37,430 nucleotides of DNA, taken from assembly GCA_964399035.1 (NCBI GenBank), contig CAYNPH010000025.1:1-37430 (forward strand). The letters run 5' to 3'. This stretch comes from WAOL01 sp964399035 (lineage in GTDB: Archaea > Thermoproteota > Thermoprotei_A > Sulfolobales > NBVN01). The translations under genes were made by a program, and so were the position numbers. Numbering within the stretch: position 1 is the stretch's first letter; each line of letters starts with the position of its first letter. The notes under the pieces are model-generated. The model saw only the letters and a program-made list of their open reading frames with translations, was not told the origin of the DNA and ran no database searches. Below are positions 7,181-15,502 of this stretch, one piece after another.

Positions 7181-8044
7181 TTGGTAGATTATATAGTGGT
7201 TGACGCCTCAGGGAGGCAGGTAGTGCTTTCAGAGAAGCACTCGATAATAATCACCATTGCGATGGCGTTCGCTGTGCTGGGCGTCGTAGGCATGTTCGGC
7301 ATGGCAGCTATGTTGGCACAGCGCAGCATCGAGCTCGCAGGCGCGGGCGTCCTTGGGGCCCTCGTCATGTTACTGTACGTCTTCATACTGAATCACTTAA
7401 GGAAGAAGGGAGACATGAACGTAGACTACGCGGCCTTCAGAGGACCCTACGGCATGGTCGAGGTCAGGAAGAAGTCCAGCATATGGTTAACGATAGCGCT
7501 GGGGCTCGCCATACTCTCCGTAATCGGGTCCCTAGGCCTAATAGGTCTCGGAGCAATGAACATGCAGGCAGGAGGAACTCAAACGCTTTCCCTTGGCGTC
7601 ACTAGCTTAATAGCGTCACTAATCTATGTGGCAGTACTCAACTTCCTGAGGACGAAGCTAGACATGCCCGTAGATAAGGCAGTAATAGTTGCAGCGACAG
7701 GCCAGTACCTGGAGCTAAGGAAGAGTAAATCCATACTGATAACGATAGGGCTAGTGCTAACCATACTGGCCGCACTCGGCGCTTTCGGCTTGGGAGCCCT
7801 AGCCCTCACAGGGGGGTTGACGGGACTAGGTGCGGCAACCTCAAGCTACCTAACCACGGCGCCCTATGGTACAGCACAGGTTGGACTTGCCTTCGGCGGA
7901 GGAATGATATTCCTAGGGATAATGCTCTTGATAGGTGCGGCGGTGCTGAACTTCCTGAGGGTGAGGGTTCACGTAGTACCCGTTCAAGGATACGTGACGC
8001 CGCCACAGCAACCTCAGCCTTACGGATACCAGCAACCAAGGTAG
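7181..8044 (+). CDS. Six-helix membrane protein built of three tandem repeats
   Basis: I do not recognise this family. The 287-residue protein consists of three similar units, about 4-82, 83-165 and 166-266. Each has a short polar strand segment with GxxxxxRKxxS, a long hydrophobic helix (about 21-45, 101-125, 184-210), a loop, and a second helix (about 53-71, 137-154, 236-257) ending in the motif LNFLR or LNHLR, followed in the first two units by a DM-V-D segment. The C-terminal tail (267-287) is rich in Pro, Gln and Tyr (VTPPQQPQPYGYQQP). It is predicted to be an integral membrane protein with short cytoplasmic linkers. The TTG start at 7181 is preceded by GAGGT at 7168-7172. It has its own promoter and ends before the promoter of the next gene, so it is probably monocistronic. 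Function unknown. Confidence 0.85.
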   Translation: MVDYIVVDASGRQVVLSEKHSIIITIAMAFAVLGVVGMFGMAAMLAQRSIELAGAGVLGALVMLLYVFILNHLRKKGDMNVDYAAFRGPYGMVEVRKKSSIWLTIALGLAILSVIGSLGLIGLGAMNMQAGGTQTLSLGVTSLIASLIYVAVLNFLRTKLDMPVDKAVIVAATGQYLELRKSKSILITIGLVLTILAALGAFGLGALALTGGLTGLGAATSSYLTTAPYGTAQVGLAFGGGMIFLGIMLLIGAAVLNFLRVRVHVVPVQGYVTPPQQPQPYGYQQPR

Positions 8045-8165
8045 TTTGACGCTGAAGAGGTCTCTCAGGCATGCACACAGTGATAATATGCTTTTTAAAA
8101 CAATCACCCCATACACATGGGTAAACTACTTCATCCCTGATGCACCCACAATTACGGTGGGGTGC

Positions 8166-9023
8166 GTGGGGGGAGCAACGATACTCGTGACAGGCTTACT
8201 GCCGCACGACTCAGGTAAGACCACATTTACCTTAATGTTGTCTAGAGCGTTACGCGACGAAGGCTTGAAGGTAGCCGTCATGAAGCCCATAGCCGCCCAC
8301 AGCGCGTGGTACCAACCATGGTCACTGGCGGAGTCAATGAAGCTCGGTGTGCTGGTGGGCGGTGACGTGGTTAAGTACATAAAGGAAGGCCTAATAAGCA
8401 ACCCAGACATCCAGAACCCCGTAGACATCCTAACCGCCCCACCAGACCCCACGCACTTCCCCTCAGCGTCGGCTTACTTGAACGTCGTCGAGAGCCTGCA
8501 GAATCAGGTAGTCGTGACTAGGCTCTCAATACACGGCAGAACATACTACGTCGTCCCCGAGGTAATAGACAGGTTACCGAAAACCCTCAAGGTCTCTTTG
8601 AAGCCCTTACTCAGCATAATGCGGCCATCCACTAAGGTGAGTTCAAGGTGGTTGATCACGAGGTTAATGTCGCCAGAGGTAGGCACGCACGTACTCGCGG
8701 CCGCAATGGCGTTGAGAGACGGCGTTGACGTACTGGTAGTAGAATCCTTCAACAACGCGCTAACCCCAGTAATAGGCCTCGAAAACCTTGTTAACGCGGT
8801 CATAGTGGTCGCACCCGGCAAAGCAATGGTATTCAGCGGCAGTAAGTTGAGGGCATACCTCTCAGGCACCCCGCGTCGGGCTTGGGAAGTGACCTCGGGC
8901 TTCGTGAACATAGCTAGGCCGGATGACGTCCTAGACGTGCCGCTAGCCCCCTCACATAGTAAGGAAATGCCTTCTCTCAACATGGGCGGGTTACTCAAAA
9001 GATTAGTAGGCGTGCGCGACTAA
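8166..9023 (+). CDS. P-loop ATPase/GTPase related to dethiobiotin-synthetase/MobB-type SIMIBI proteins
   Basis: The Walker A motif is GLLPHDSGKTT, only about 10 residues from the proposed start. It is followed by a helix and VAVMKPIAAH, which resembles the KPVA segment of BioD-type enzymes. A Walker B-like strand, VDVLVVESFNN, lies in the second half. The preferred start is GTG 8166: GGTG at 8156-8159 lies 6 nt upstream, and a TATA-like TTTTTAAAA at 8092-8100 would start transcription near 8125. Longer versions beginning at TTG 8046 or ATG 8088 would put that promoter inside the gene. The product is about 285 residues and cytoplasmic. The fold assignment is reasonable. The substrate is unknown: no other biotin or molybdopterin gene is nearby, so a cofactor role is only a guess. 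Confidence 0.7.
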   Translation: MGGATILVTGLLPHDSGKTTFTLMLSRALRDEGLKVAVMKPIAAHSAWYQPWSLAESMKLGVLVGGDVVKYIKEGLISNPDIQNPVDILTAPPDPTHFPSASAYLNVVESLQNQVVVTRLSIHGRTYYVVPEVIDRLPKTLKVSLKPLLSIMRPSTKVSSRWLITRLMSPEVGTHVLAAAMALRDGVDVLVVESFNNALTPVIGLENLVNAVIVVAPGKAMVFSGSKLRAYLSGTPRRAWEVTSGFVNIARPDDVLDVPLAPSHSKEMPSLNMGGLLKRLVGVRD

Positions 9024-9246
9024 ATTTTTATTAGTCAATTTCAGCCAGTTTTCACTCGTTAGGTATGAGAGCATTAGTTCTTATAGTTATGAAAACATTA
9101 TCAATTAATCTAATGATTCTTTGAAACAGCTGAAATTAATTATTATTTGTTAAACTACTTAAGTAATTTAAATAACATACTCCCCCACTAATGCCTGTAG
9201 TAAGACTTATTTTATTTACCCTCATCAACATTATTGAGGTGTCTCC
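9024..9246 (+). promoter_or_regulatory. AT-rich control region of cstA
   Basis: A 223-nt gap without genes. A T-tract at 9025-9032 probably terminates the preceding gene. ATTTAAATA at 9166-9174 is the TATA box, giving a start near 9197 and a roughly 50-nt leader. A 9-bp inverted repeat, AATTTCAGC (9037-9045) and GCTGAAATT (9129-9137), is spaced 83 nt apart and could be paired operator half-sites. Confidence 0.5.
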
Positions 9247-11103
9247 ATGGAGTTCTTGGCAGGAATAGCGATAGTATTGGCCTTAATAATCTACGCGATA
9301 TTCTACTTCACGCACGGCAAGTACTTAGAGAAGAAAGTGGTTAGGGCGGACGCCAAGAGAGAAACACCGGCACACAAGTTCTATGATGGCGTTGACTACG
9401 TGCCAGCTAATAAGGTGGTGCTGTACGGACACCACTTCGCAAGCATTGCCGGAGCAGGGCCCATAGTGGGTCCTGCTATAGCCCTCGGCTGGGGCTGGCT
9501 ACCCTGTCTGCTATGGATATGGTTTGGCAACGTCTTCATCGGCGTGGTACACGACTACTTAGCCCTAATGGTTTCAGTGAGGTATGACGGCAAAAGCATA
9601 GGATGGGTCTGTGGGAGGTTAATGAGCAGGAAGTCATTCTACGTGTTCAACGCGTACATATGGTTCGCCCTACTGCTAGTGGTTGCTGCCTTCGGCTTCG
9701 TGATCTCAGCGCTCTTTTCAGCGGTGCCTGCTGCTGGCTTCGCATCCCTAGTGTTCATAGGTATAGCGGTTATCGTAGGCCCCATACTCTACAGGGTGCA
9801 GCACGGGTTCAAAATAGGGACGGTGATAGGTGTTATCTTAATATTCTTGACAATCTGGTACGCCACCATTAATGCTGGCTACTTCAAGGGCATAACCTTC
9901 TTAACCAACATGCATAACTGGATGATAATACTGCTAATTTACATCATAATAGCGGCGTCGTTACCAGTGTGGGTACTACTACAGCCAAGAGACTACCTGA
10001 ATGCCTACATACTGTGGGCGAGCCTAGCCATAGGTGGTGGCGCGCTGATCTGGCTAGCGATTCAAGGGCAGGGCGCGATGAGTGTGCCTGCCTTCACCTC
10101 CTTTACTGCCAACGTGGTCGGAGGTAAGCCATCACCGTTCTGGCCAACAATCCCGCTAGTGATTGCGTGTGGCGCGCTGTCAGGGTTCCACTCACTAGTG
10201 GGCTCCGGCACCAGCTCCAAGCAGCTAGATAAGGAGGTGCATGGTCTTCTCATAGGCTATGGAGGCATGCTCACAGAGGGCTTCCTATCAACCTTAGTTA
10301 TCGGTAGCATGGGCGCTTACCTAGTGAATGCTCTATTAGACCCTACAGTAAGTGCTGCTGCGTTAAAGAAGGCGGCAGCGATCATAGAGAAAGCAATGGG
10401 TGTTAGTTCCGTTAACGCTAACGTGTATAGTGCGTTCGTACATAAGCTAGCAAGTGATGCGGCGTTCATGGGTACATGGTACGCCCCGTTCATGAGCAAG
10501 GCCAAGTGGGTCGCCATACCCTACAGCTACGCATACGCTGTGAACCACGCCTTCGGAATATCAGTAACGGCTATGGCAATATTCGCCACCCTGTGGATAA
10601 CAGCTTTCGCTCTAACGTCCTTAGACACCGCCACTAGGCTCGGCAGGTACGCATGGCAGGAACTTATGGAGCCTCTGAGGAGCAGGTCGGAGGAGGCTTA
10701 CAGGGTTCTCTCCAATAAGTGGTTAGCGGCGTTAATACTGGCGTGCTTAGGTATAGCGCTGGCATGGGGCGGTGGGTTCCTGATAATATGGCCCGCCTTC
10801 TCCGGGATGAACCAGCTATTAGCCAGCTTAGCCCTAATGACCATCTCAGTGTGGGTGGCTAAGGTGCAGAAAGCTAGTGCCTTAGGTAAGGCGTTAACAA
10901 TAGCCCCGGCAATCTTCCTGTGGGTCACGGTGACGATAGCCCTGATATGGTTTGACGCTGTAGTGGTGCCGCCGACCATGGTCAAGGACCCATTCAAGGG
11001 TATAGTGGTTGGCGCGACGACAGCAATAGGCGTCATACTGAACCTATACCTGTTCGCTCAGTGGCTCATAGCACTGAGAAGGAAGGAGATACCGGAGGCT
11101 TGA
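9247..11103 (+). CDS. cstA: Carbon starvation protein CstA (peptide/pyruvate transporter)
   Basis: A 618-residue polytopic membrane protein of the CstA family (TC 2.A.114), which imports peptides and, in some bacteria, pyruvate. The family signature HHFASIAGAGPIVGPAIA is at about 62-79, followed by many hydrophobic helices (roughly 16). A second conserved block, GSGTSSKQLDKE, lies near 318-329, and SLDTATRLGRY near 458-468. It is shorter than the about 700-residue E. coli protein, as is usual for the compact CstA forms. ATG 9247 is fixed by TTGAGGTG 5 nt upstream. It stands alone with its own promoter and is followed by a T-rich stretch at 11130-11136. It fits a peptide-using heterotroph. The family is certain, the substrate is not. 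Confidence 0.93.
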   Translation: MEFLAGIAIVLALIIYAIFYFTHGKYLEKKVVRADAKRETPAHKFYDGVDYVPANKVVLYGHHFASIAGAGPIVGPAIALGWGWLPCLLWIWFGNVFIGVVHDYLALMVSVRYDGKSIGWVCGRLMSRKSFYVFNAYIWFALLLVVAAFGFVISALFSAVPAAGFASLVFIGIAVIVGPILYRVQHGFKIGTVIGVILIFLTIWYATINAGYFKGITFLTNMHNWMIILLIYIIIAASLPVWVLLQPRDYLNAYILWASLAIGGGALIWLAIQGQGAMSVPAFTSFTANVVGGKPSPFWPTIPLVIACGALSGFHSLVGSGTSSKQLDKEVHGLLIGYGGMLTEGFLSTLVIGSMGAYLVNALLDPTVSAAALKKAAAIIEKAMGVSSVNANVYSAFVHKLASDAAFMGTWYAPFMSKAKWVAIPYSYAYAVNHAFGISVTAMAIFATLWITAFALTSLDTATRLGRYAWQELMEPLRSRSEEAYRVLSNKWLAALILACLGIALAWGGGFLIIWPAFSGMNQLLASLALMTISVWVAKVQKASALGKALTIAPAIFLWVTVTIALIWFDAVVVPPTMVKDPFKGIVVGATTAIGVILNLYLFAQWLIALRRKEIPEA

Positions 11104-11218
11104 GACGCGGGTTCAACGGGTTAAACTAATTTTTTAAACGCCGCCTTCCCTCCCACGCTAAGCGCGTTTAGCGCTACGCGTTTAACCCCGGCATAGTCAT
11201 ATATAGTGGTGATGTACC
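11104..11218 (+). promoter_or_regulatory. cstA terminator and leader of the ArsA/Get3 operon
   Basis: AATTTTTTAAA at 11129-11139 looks like the cstA terminator and could also act as a TATA element for the next operon, with a start near 11160. A short hairpin, CGCTAA (11156-11161) with TTAGCG (11168-11173), follows, and CGCGTTTA occurs twice (11163-11170 and 11177-11184). CATATATA at 11199-11206 is too close to the GTG start to serve as its TATA box. Confidence 0.3.
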
Positions 11219-11509
11219 GTGCCGGACTTCAGCGAGGAGCTGAAGAAACGCGTGTCTAACGTAATTAGGCTTGTTTCCGAGATCTTTAAGGCTAAAGGCA
11301 GCGAGTACATTGAGCTAGAACTCAGGGAGCTAGAGAATGTCTTCGCGCTAATAGTTATGGGGTCATTCATAGGTCTACCATCACCCCCAACAACCGTGTC
11401 GTTAAGGCTCCTCCCCCACATGGGGCGTGAGTTACTGATAATGAGTTCGGTGTCGAGGAGATTAGACGACATGCTCGGCGAGATGGCTGGCATGTTCGAC
11501 ATAACGTGA
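11219..11509 (+). CDS. Small helical protein, first gene of Get3/ArsA-like operon
   Basis: A 96-residue protein of unrecognised family. Residues 1-45 are predicted helical and charged (KKRVSNVIRLVSEIFKAKG). A short hydrophobic patch, FALIVMGSFIGLPSPP, lies near 43-58, then a second helical part with several methionines (MGRELLIMSS, DDMLGEMAGMF). The GTG start at 11219 is supported by GGTG at 11208-11211 with 7 nt spacing. Its stop is 18 nt before the ATPase start, so the two are almost certainly co-expressed. The Met-rich amphipathic C-terminal part could bind hydrophobic peptide, like co-chaperones of tail-anchored-protein targeting, but that is inference from context. Confidence 0.75.
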   Translation: MPDFSEELKKRVSNVIRLVSEIFKAKGSEYIELELRELENVFALIVMGSFIGLPSPPTTVSLRLLPHMGRELLIMSSVSRRLDDMLGEMAGMFDIT

Positions 11510-11527
11510 CCCTGGGGGTGTGGGGAA

Positions 11528-12541
11528 GTGGCTGTAGGTAAGTTTGAGAAACCTTCCTTCCCGCTCTACTTCTTCATGGGTAAGGGCGGCGTAGGTAAGA
11601 CCACGAGCTCAGCCGCTTTCGCACTGTACCTCTCTAGGCTGGGAAAGAAGGTTCTGATAGTCTCCCTTGACCCAGCCCACAACTTAGGCGATGTCCTAGG
11701 CGTCGAGCTCGGTGAGGGCCACACTAAGGTCGCCGATAACCTGTGGGCTTCTGAGATAGACTTCGATAAGATGGTAAAGGACTATATGAAGTCTCTCGCC
11801 GATAAGGTCAAGGACATTTACGGCTACTTGAAGATATTTAACCTTGAGGGCTACGTCGATACGCTGAGGTACTCGCCGGGCGTTGAGGAGCATGCCACCC
11901 TAGAGAAGATCAAGGAAATCATAACCATGAATCAGAGGAAGTGGGGTTACGAGGTAGTAATATTTGACACTCCCCCCACAGGGTTAACCGTACGCATCAT
12001 GGCGCTACCGACGATTACCTTAGTGTGGCTCGACAAGCTAATGGAGTTAAGGCTAGCCATACTGGGCAGGAGGAAGATGCTGGAGCGCTTCACGGGGCAG
12101 AAACCGAGGGTTCGGGTAGGCGGTAGGGAGGTCGAGGTGGCGACCGAGCCCGAGGAGGACCCTGTCTATAAGGAGTTGAAAGCTATGAAGGAGGAGGTGA
12201 CGTGGCTTAAAGAGACGTTAACGGATCCGGCAATAACGTCCGTGGTGATGGTAGTCAACCCCGAGGTTCTCCCGGTTCTCGAGGCTGAACGTGCGTGCAC
12301 GTTCCTAAAGAGGGTGGGGATTCCCGTGAAGCACGTGATCGTGAATAAGGTTCTGCGGCTAAGGTCCGTGCCTGAGGAACTCAGAGAGAAGCTTAGGGAG
12401 CAGGATGAAGCACTTAAACTCATTGAGGAGAAGTTCCCTGGAGTTACCAAGCATGAGATACCTTACCTTCCATGGGAGCCTAGGGGTGTTGAAAAGCTAC
12501 TGCACGTGGCAGAGTACCTAAAGGGTGTGCTGGAGGGTTAG
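11528..12541 (+). CDS. ArsA/Get3-family ATPase
   Basis: A 337-residue SIMIBI ATPase. The deviant P-loop MGKGGVGKTT is at 17-26, switch I SLDPAHN at 46-52, switch II FDTPPTG at 146-152, followed by a long amphipathic helical insert (about 153-225) matching the client-binding region of Get3. It lacks the CxxC zinc-binding dimer motif of eukaryotic Get3, with C258 in ERACTF as the one Cys visible there. There is one ATPase domain, unlike the duplicated bacterial arsenite pump ArsA, and no ars genes are nearby, so tail-anchored membrane protein targeting is the likelier role. GTG 11528 has GGGGGTG 7 nt upstream. It is flanked by a small helical protein and a membrane-anchored protein in the same operon. 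Confidence 0.88.
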   Translation: MAVGKFEKPSFPLYFFMGKGGVGKTTSSAAFALYLSRLGKKVLIVSLDPAHNLGDVLGVELGEGHTKVADNLWASEIDFDKMVKDYMKSLADKVKDIYGYLKIFNLEGYVDTLRYSPGVEEHATLEKIKEIITMNQRKWGYEVVIFDTPPTGLTVRIMALPTITLVWLDKLMELRLAILGRRKMLERFTGQKPRVRVGGREVEVATEPEEDPVYKELKAMKEEVTWLKETLTDPAITSVVMVVNPEVLPVLEAERACTFLKRVGIPVKHVIVNKVLRLRSVPEELREKLREQDEALKLIEEKFPGVTKHEIPYLPWEPRGVEKLLHVAEYLKGVLEG

Positions 12542-12546
12542 GGTGG

Positions 12547-13206
12547 ATGACGGATATCTTCATGGACATCGTAATACTGTCGATAGTGCTTGCTGGGTTA
12601 GCAATGGTTCAGTTCTTTAAGGGTAGGAAGATAAACCTGAACCTCATGTATTTCTCCATGAAGAGGGCTGAGGAGGCCCTCCACCCAATCGACAAGAACT
12701 ACACGTTAGTCGGTATATACACGGGGTACTCGGCAAAATACATACTGAGGGGGCTCGTTGAGGAGGCCGAGCTAGTAGTCCTCCTGATGCCTAGGCAAGC
12801 GCTCCTCTACTACCCGATAGCGTTAATAACGTCTCGCTTTGACCGCTTCTACCTCCGCTTAGTGTATAGAGGTAGGGTGCGTGCGGAGGCGCACGTGATT
12901 AAGTCAGGCTACTACAGGTTAGGGCTCAAGAGGGCAATAAGGGGTTATGAACGCATGGGTAAGGAGGAGGTCGTAATTAACGGCACGAAGTACCACTTGC
13001 TCTACACCTCCAAGGACGCCGTCCTAAAGCTACTTGACTGGGTCAGGAGGCAAAGCAAGCCCAAGCTAGTAAACCACGTCGCCCTAGTGCCGGCAAATAA
13101 CTCACTATACTTAGCCGCTAAGCTCGATGTTGACCATTACAAGGAACTGGTTGAGTCAGCCTACTACTTAGCGAGGTCCTTGACAGACGAGTTTGTTGAG
13201 GTGTGA
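12547..13206 (+). CDS. Membrane-anchored protein, third gene of Get3/ArsA-like operon
   Basis: A 219-residue protein of unknown family. An N-terminal hydrophobic helix (about 4-24) is followed by the basic FFKGRKINLN, predicting a signal anchor with the remaining 190 residues in the cytoplasm by the positive-inside rule. The soluble part is mixed alpha/beta with segments such as TLVGIYTGYSAKY, ELVVLLMPRQALLYYP and YHLLYTSKDAVLKLLDW. It starts 5 nt after the ATPase stop, with GGAGG at 12532-12536 upstream, so it is translationally linked to it. As a cytosol-facing membrane protein next to a Get3-like ATPase it is a candidate membrane receptor or docking factor. This is suggested by context alone; there is no similarity I can see to Get1/Get2. 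Confidence 0.75.
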   Translation: MTDIFMDIVILSIVLAGLAMVQFFKGRKINLNLMYFSMKRAEEALHPIDKNYTLVGIYTGYSAKYILRGLVEEAELVVLLMPRQALLYYPIALITSRFDRFYLRLVYRGRVRAEAHVIKSGYYRLGLKRAIRGYERMGKEEVVINGTKYHLLYTSKDAVLKLLDWVRRQSKPKLVNHVALVPANNSLYLAAKLDVDHYKELVESAYYLARSLTDEFVEV

Positions 13207-13227
13207 AACCTACTCCTTAGCCACCCG

Positions 13228-14826
13228 CTAATCGCTTAAGGGGTAAGCCCAGGGAACCTCCTTAGCCCATCCCTGAGCCCGCGTCACCGCAGCCCTCCAT
13301 CCCCTCCTTAGCCTAAGCCTCTCCTCATCGTCGAGGCGTGGCTCGAAAACCTTACTGTACCTCCAAAGCCTCCTTATCTCGCTTAAGTTGCGCCAGAAAC
13401 CTATTGCCAGTCCTGCCAGGAACGCCGCACCTAGGGTAGCTACCTTGAGGACTTCGGGCACAACGACGCGGATACCCAGTACGTCGGCCTGGAACTGCAT
13501 TAGCCAGTCGTTACTGGCTACCCTGCCATCGACCCTTAACTCACGGAACCTTAACCCTAGGTCGGAGCTCATCGCCTCAACAACGTCCGCAGTCATGTAG
13601 GCTATGGACTCTAAGGCGGCCCTAGCTATGTGTGCCTTACCGGTCCGGTCAGTCATCCCTATCAGCACTCCCCTAGCGTGCATGTCCCAGTAAGGGGCAC
13701 CCAACCCCGTGAATGCGGGCACGAAGTATATTCCCTCATTACTATCAACGCTCCTCGCAAGCCTAGTTGCCTCCTCCTCATCCTCAACGATCCTAACGAC
13801 CCTCTTTAACCACCTAAGCACCGCGCCAGCAACGAATATGGAGCCCTCCAGAGCGTAAGCAACCCTGTTGCGCTCAAGCGAGTAGTAAATCGTTGTTAGG
13901 AGGCCTGACTTGGACTCGACGGGCTTATCGCCCGTGTTAGCAAGCACGAAGTTCCCGGTGCCGTACGTCGCCTTAATGTCACCCACATCGAAGGCGGCGT
14001 GACCGAAGAGGGCGGCCTGCTGATCACCGATTATGGCGCAGACAGGGATCTCAGCCCCGTTAAGGAGTGTTTGACTTACGTGGGATCCGACGTACCCGTA
14101 AACCGTGGATGACGGCATCGGTGCCGGTAAGGCGTTCTGGGGAATCCTGCCCTGAACTTCGAGGAGCTCGGGGTCCCAGTCAAGCCTGTATATATCGAAG
14201 AGCATGGTTCGCGACGCGTTGGAGTAATCGGTCACGAATGCCCCGCCAGCCCAGGGGGTAGCGACGTCCCTCCCTCCCCTAGTTAAGTTCCAGACAATCC
14301 ACGAATCAACGGTCCCGAAGAAAGCCTCGCCCCTCTCCGCCCGCTCCCGAAGACCCTCCACGTTCTCAAGCAACCACCATATCTTGGTACCGGTGAAGTA
14401 CGGGTCAGGTATTAACCCCGTCTTAGACCTGATCAGCGCCGCGTGCTCCTCCCTCAACCTCTCCGCGAGCTTCGTGGACCTCCTACAGCGCCAAGCTATG
14501 GCGTTATACAGGGGTTTCCCGCTCCTAGGATCCCACACCACGACGGTCTCACGCTGATTAGCTACGCCAATAGCGGCTATCCTCGCGGGCTCGATGCCGG
14601 AGGTCTTAATTACCTTAGCTATTACTGCCTTAACGTTCCACCAAATTTCCGTAGGGTCGTACTCAACCCACCCGGGCCGCGGGGTTATCTGCTCGTGCTT
14701 CCTGTAAGCGTAGGAAACCATGCGGCCATCATTATCAATTAACGCGGCGTGAGTCCCTGTAGTGCCCTGATCAATAACGAGGATTAAGTCCCTGTTACTC
14801 CCCTTAATCAAATCAACGCATCCCAT
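13228..14826 (-). CDS. glpK: Glycerol kinase
   Basis: A FGGY-family kinase producing sn-glycerol 3-phosphate from glycerol and ATP. Motifs: phosphate-binding DQGTTGT (19-25), NQRET (the glycerol-binding Arg-Glu), PDPYFTGTK, SWIVWNLT, the catalytic Asp in GDQQAALFG, and the ATP-site KATYGTGNF. At 532 residues it is about 30 longer than usual, from an N-terminal stretch before the first strand and a C-terminal tail after the last helix. The usual NAIVWQDRRT block reads NAIAWRCRRS. No clear ribosome-binding site precedes ATG 14826. It starts 34 nt after the PAP2-like gene and probably belongs to a SurE-PAP2-GlpK operon. No glycerol facilitator or glycerol-3-phosphate dehydrogenase is visible. 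Confidence 0.92.
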   Translation of the reverse strand: MGCVDLIKGSNRDLILVIDQGTTGTHAALIDNDGRMVSYAYRKHEQITPRPGWVEYDPTEIWWNVKAVIAKVIKTSGIEPARIAAIGVANQRETVVVWDPRSGKPLYNAIAWRCRRSTKLAERLREEHAALIRSKTGLIPDPYFTGTKIWWLLENVEGLRERAERGEAFFGTVDSWIVWNLTRGGRDVATPWAGGAFVTDYSNASRTMLFDIYRLDWDPELLEVQGRIPQNALPAPMPSSTVYGYVGSHVSQTLLNGAEIPVCAIIGDQQAALFGHAAFDVGDIKATYGTGNFVLANTGDKPVESKSGLLTTIYYSLERNRVAYALEGSIFVAGAVLRWLKRVVRIVEDEEEATRLARSVDSNEGIYFVPAFTGLGAPYWDMHARGVLIGMTDRTGKAHIARAALESIAYMTADVVEAMSSDLGLRFRELRVDGRVASNDWLMQFQADVLGIRVVVPEVLKVATLGAAFLAGLAIGFWRNLSEIRRLWRYSKVFEPRLDDEERLRLRRGWRAAVTRAQGWAKEVPWAYPLSD

Positions 14827-14860
14827 GAACCCTATGGCGAACTCGGAAATTATGTGTTAC

Positions 14861-15457
14861 TTAATGGTGCCACATCAACGCAAACCAGGTGAGGGCAGTA
14901 ACGATGACCGCGATAAGCGTGCCCAGAATGAGTTCCCTCGCCGTATGTGCCTTAAGGCACAACCTTGCGAGACCCACCGTAGGTACTAGGACATAAAGCA
15001 CGGAGTAAGCAACGCCGAAAGCAAGGATCATGAACGTAGTCGGGCCCGCCACCCCCGCCGCATGCACGCTCACCTTCTCCACGAAGGTCAAGGCTAGTAC
15101 GGTGGCGGTCACCGCAGCGTAGGCGAAAGCGAATACCGCAAGTAACCAGTCCCCAAGCACCATGAAGGCATACCCGCCAATCACGTGCGACGCCACAGCA
15201 GGAACGAAGTAAAGGGGTCTGTCAGATCTCCTACTAACGAACACGTCCACCTTACCCCTAACGACCCCGGCCAGGACGGCGACGATGGGTGCGACGCCAA
15301 GGAATATGAACGCAGACACCCACTCCACCACGTTAAAGCGTGCCCTGACCCACAGCATGTACCACGCGAGCACCGTAGCGTACACAGGTGCGGAGAGAAC
15401 ATACGAGGCAACCTTCGAGAACGCCCTCAAAGCGTCGCTACACTCCACGGCAACCAT
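14861..15457 (-). CDS. PAP2-like membrane phosphatase, degenerate active site
   Basis: A 198-residue membrane protein with about six hydrophobic helices. It carries weakened versions of the three PAP2 motifs: RRSDRP (76-81) for KxxxxxxRP, SVHAAG (130-135) for PSGH, and ARLCLKAHTARE (164-175, H171) for SRxxxxxHxxxD. The catalytic-type histidines H132 and H171 are present, but the Arg of motif 3 and the final Asp are altered (Glu at the end). Such archaeal PAP2-like proteins are often poorly annotated; lipid phosphate or isoprenoid diphosphate hydrolysis is the family activity. It lies 45 nt after SurE and 34 nt before glycerol kinase, so co-transcription is likely. Assignment is moderate. Confidence 0.65.
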   Translation of the reverse strand: MVAVECSDALRAFSKVASYVLSAPVYATVLAWYMLWVRARFNVVEWVSAFIFLGVAPIVAVLAGVVRGKVDVFVSRRSDRPLYFVPAVASHVIGGYAFMVLGDWLLAVFAFAYAAVTATVLALTFVEKVSVHAAGVAGPTTFMILAFGVAYSVLYVLVPTVGLARLCLKAHTARELILGTLIAVIVTALTWFALMWHH

Positions 15458-15502
15458 GCCTATGATGAAGGTCTTAAAAGGCTTCTTAAGGACTACCCTA
15501 AC

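Noticed and set aside
11528..12541. Arsenite-efflux ArsA.
   Set aside because: Only one ATPase domain, no arsB, arsR or metal-binding Cys set nearby, and a hydrophobic helical insert like Get3.
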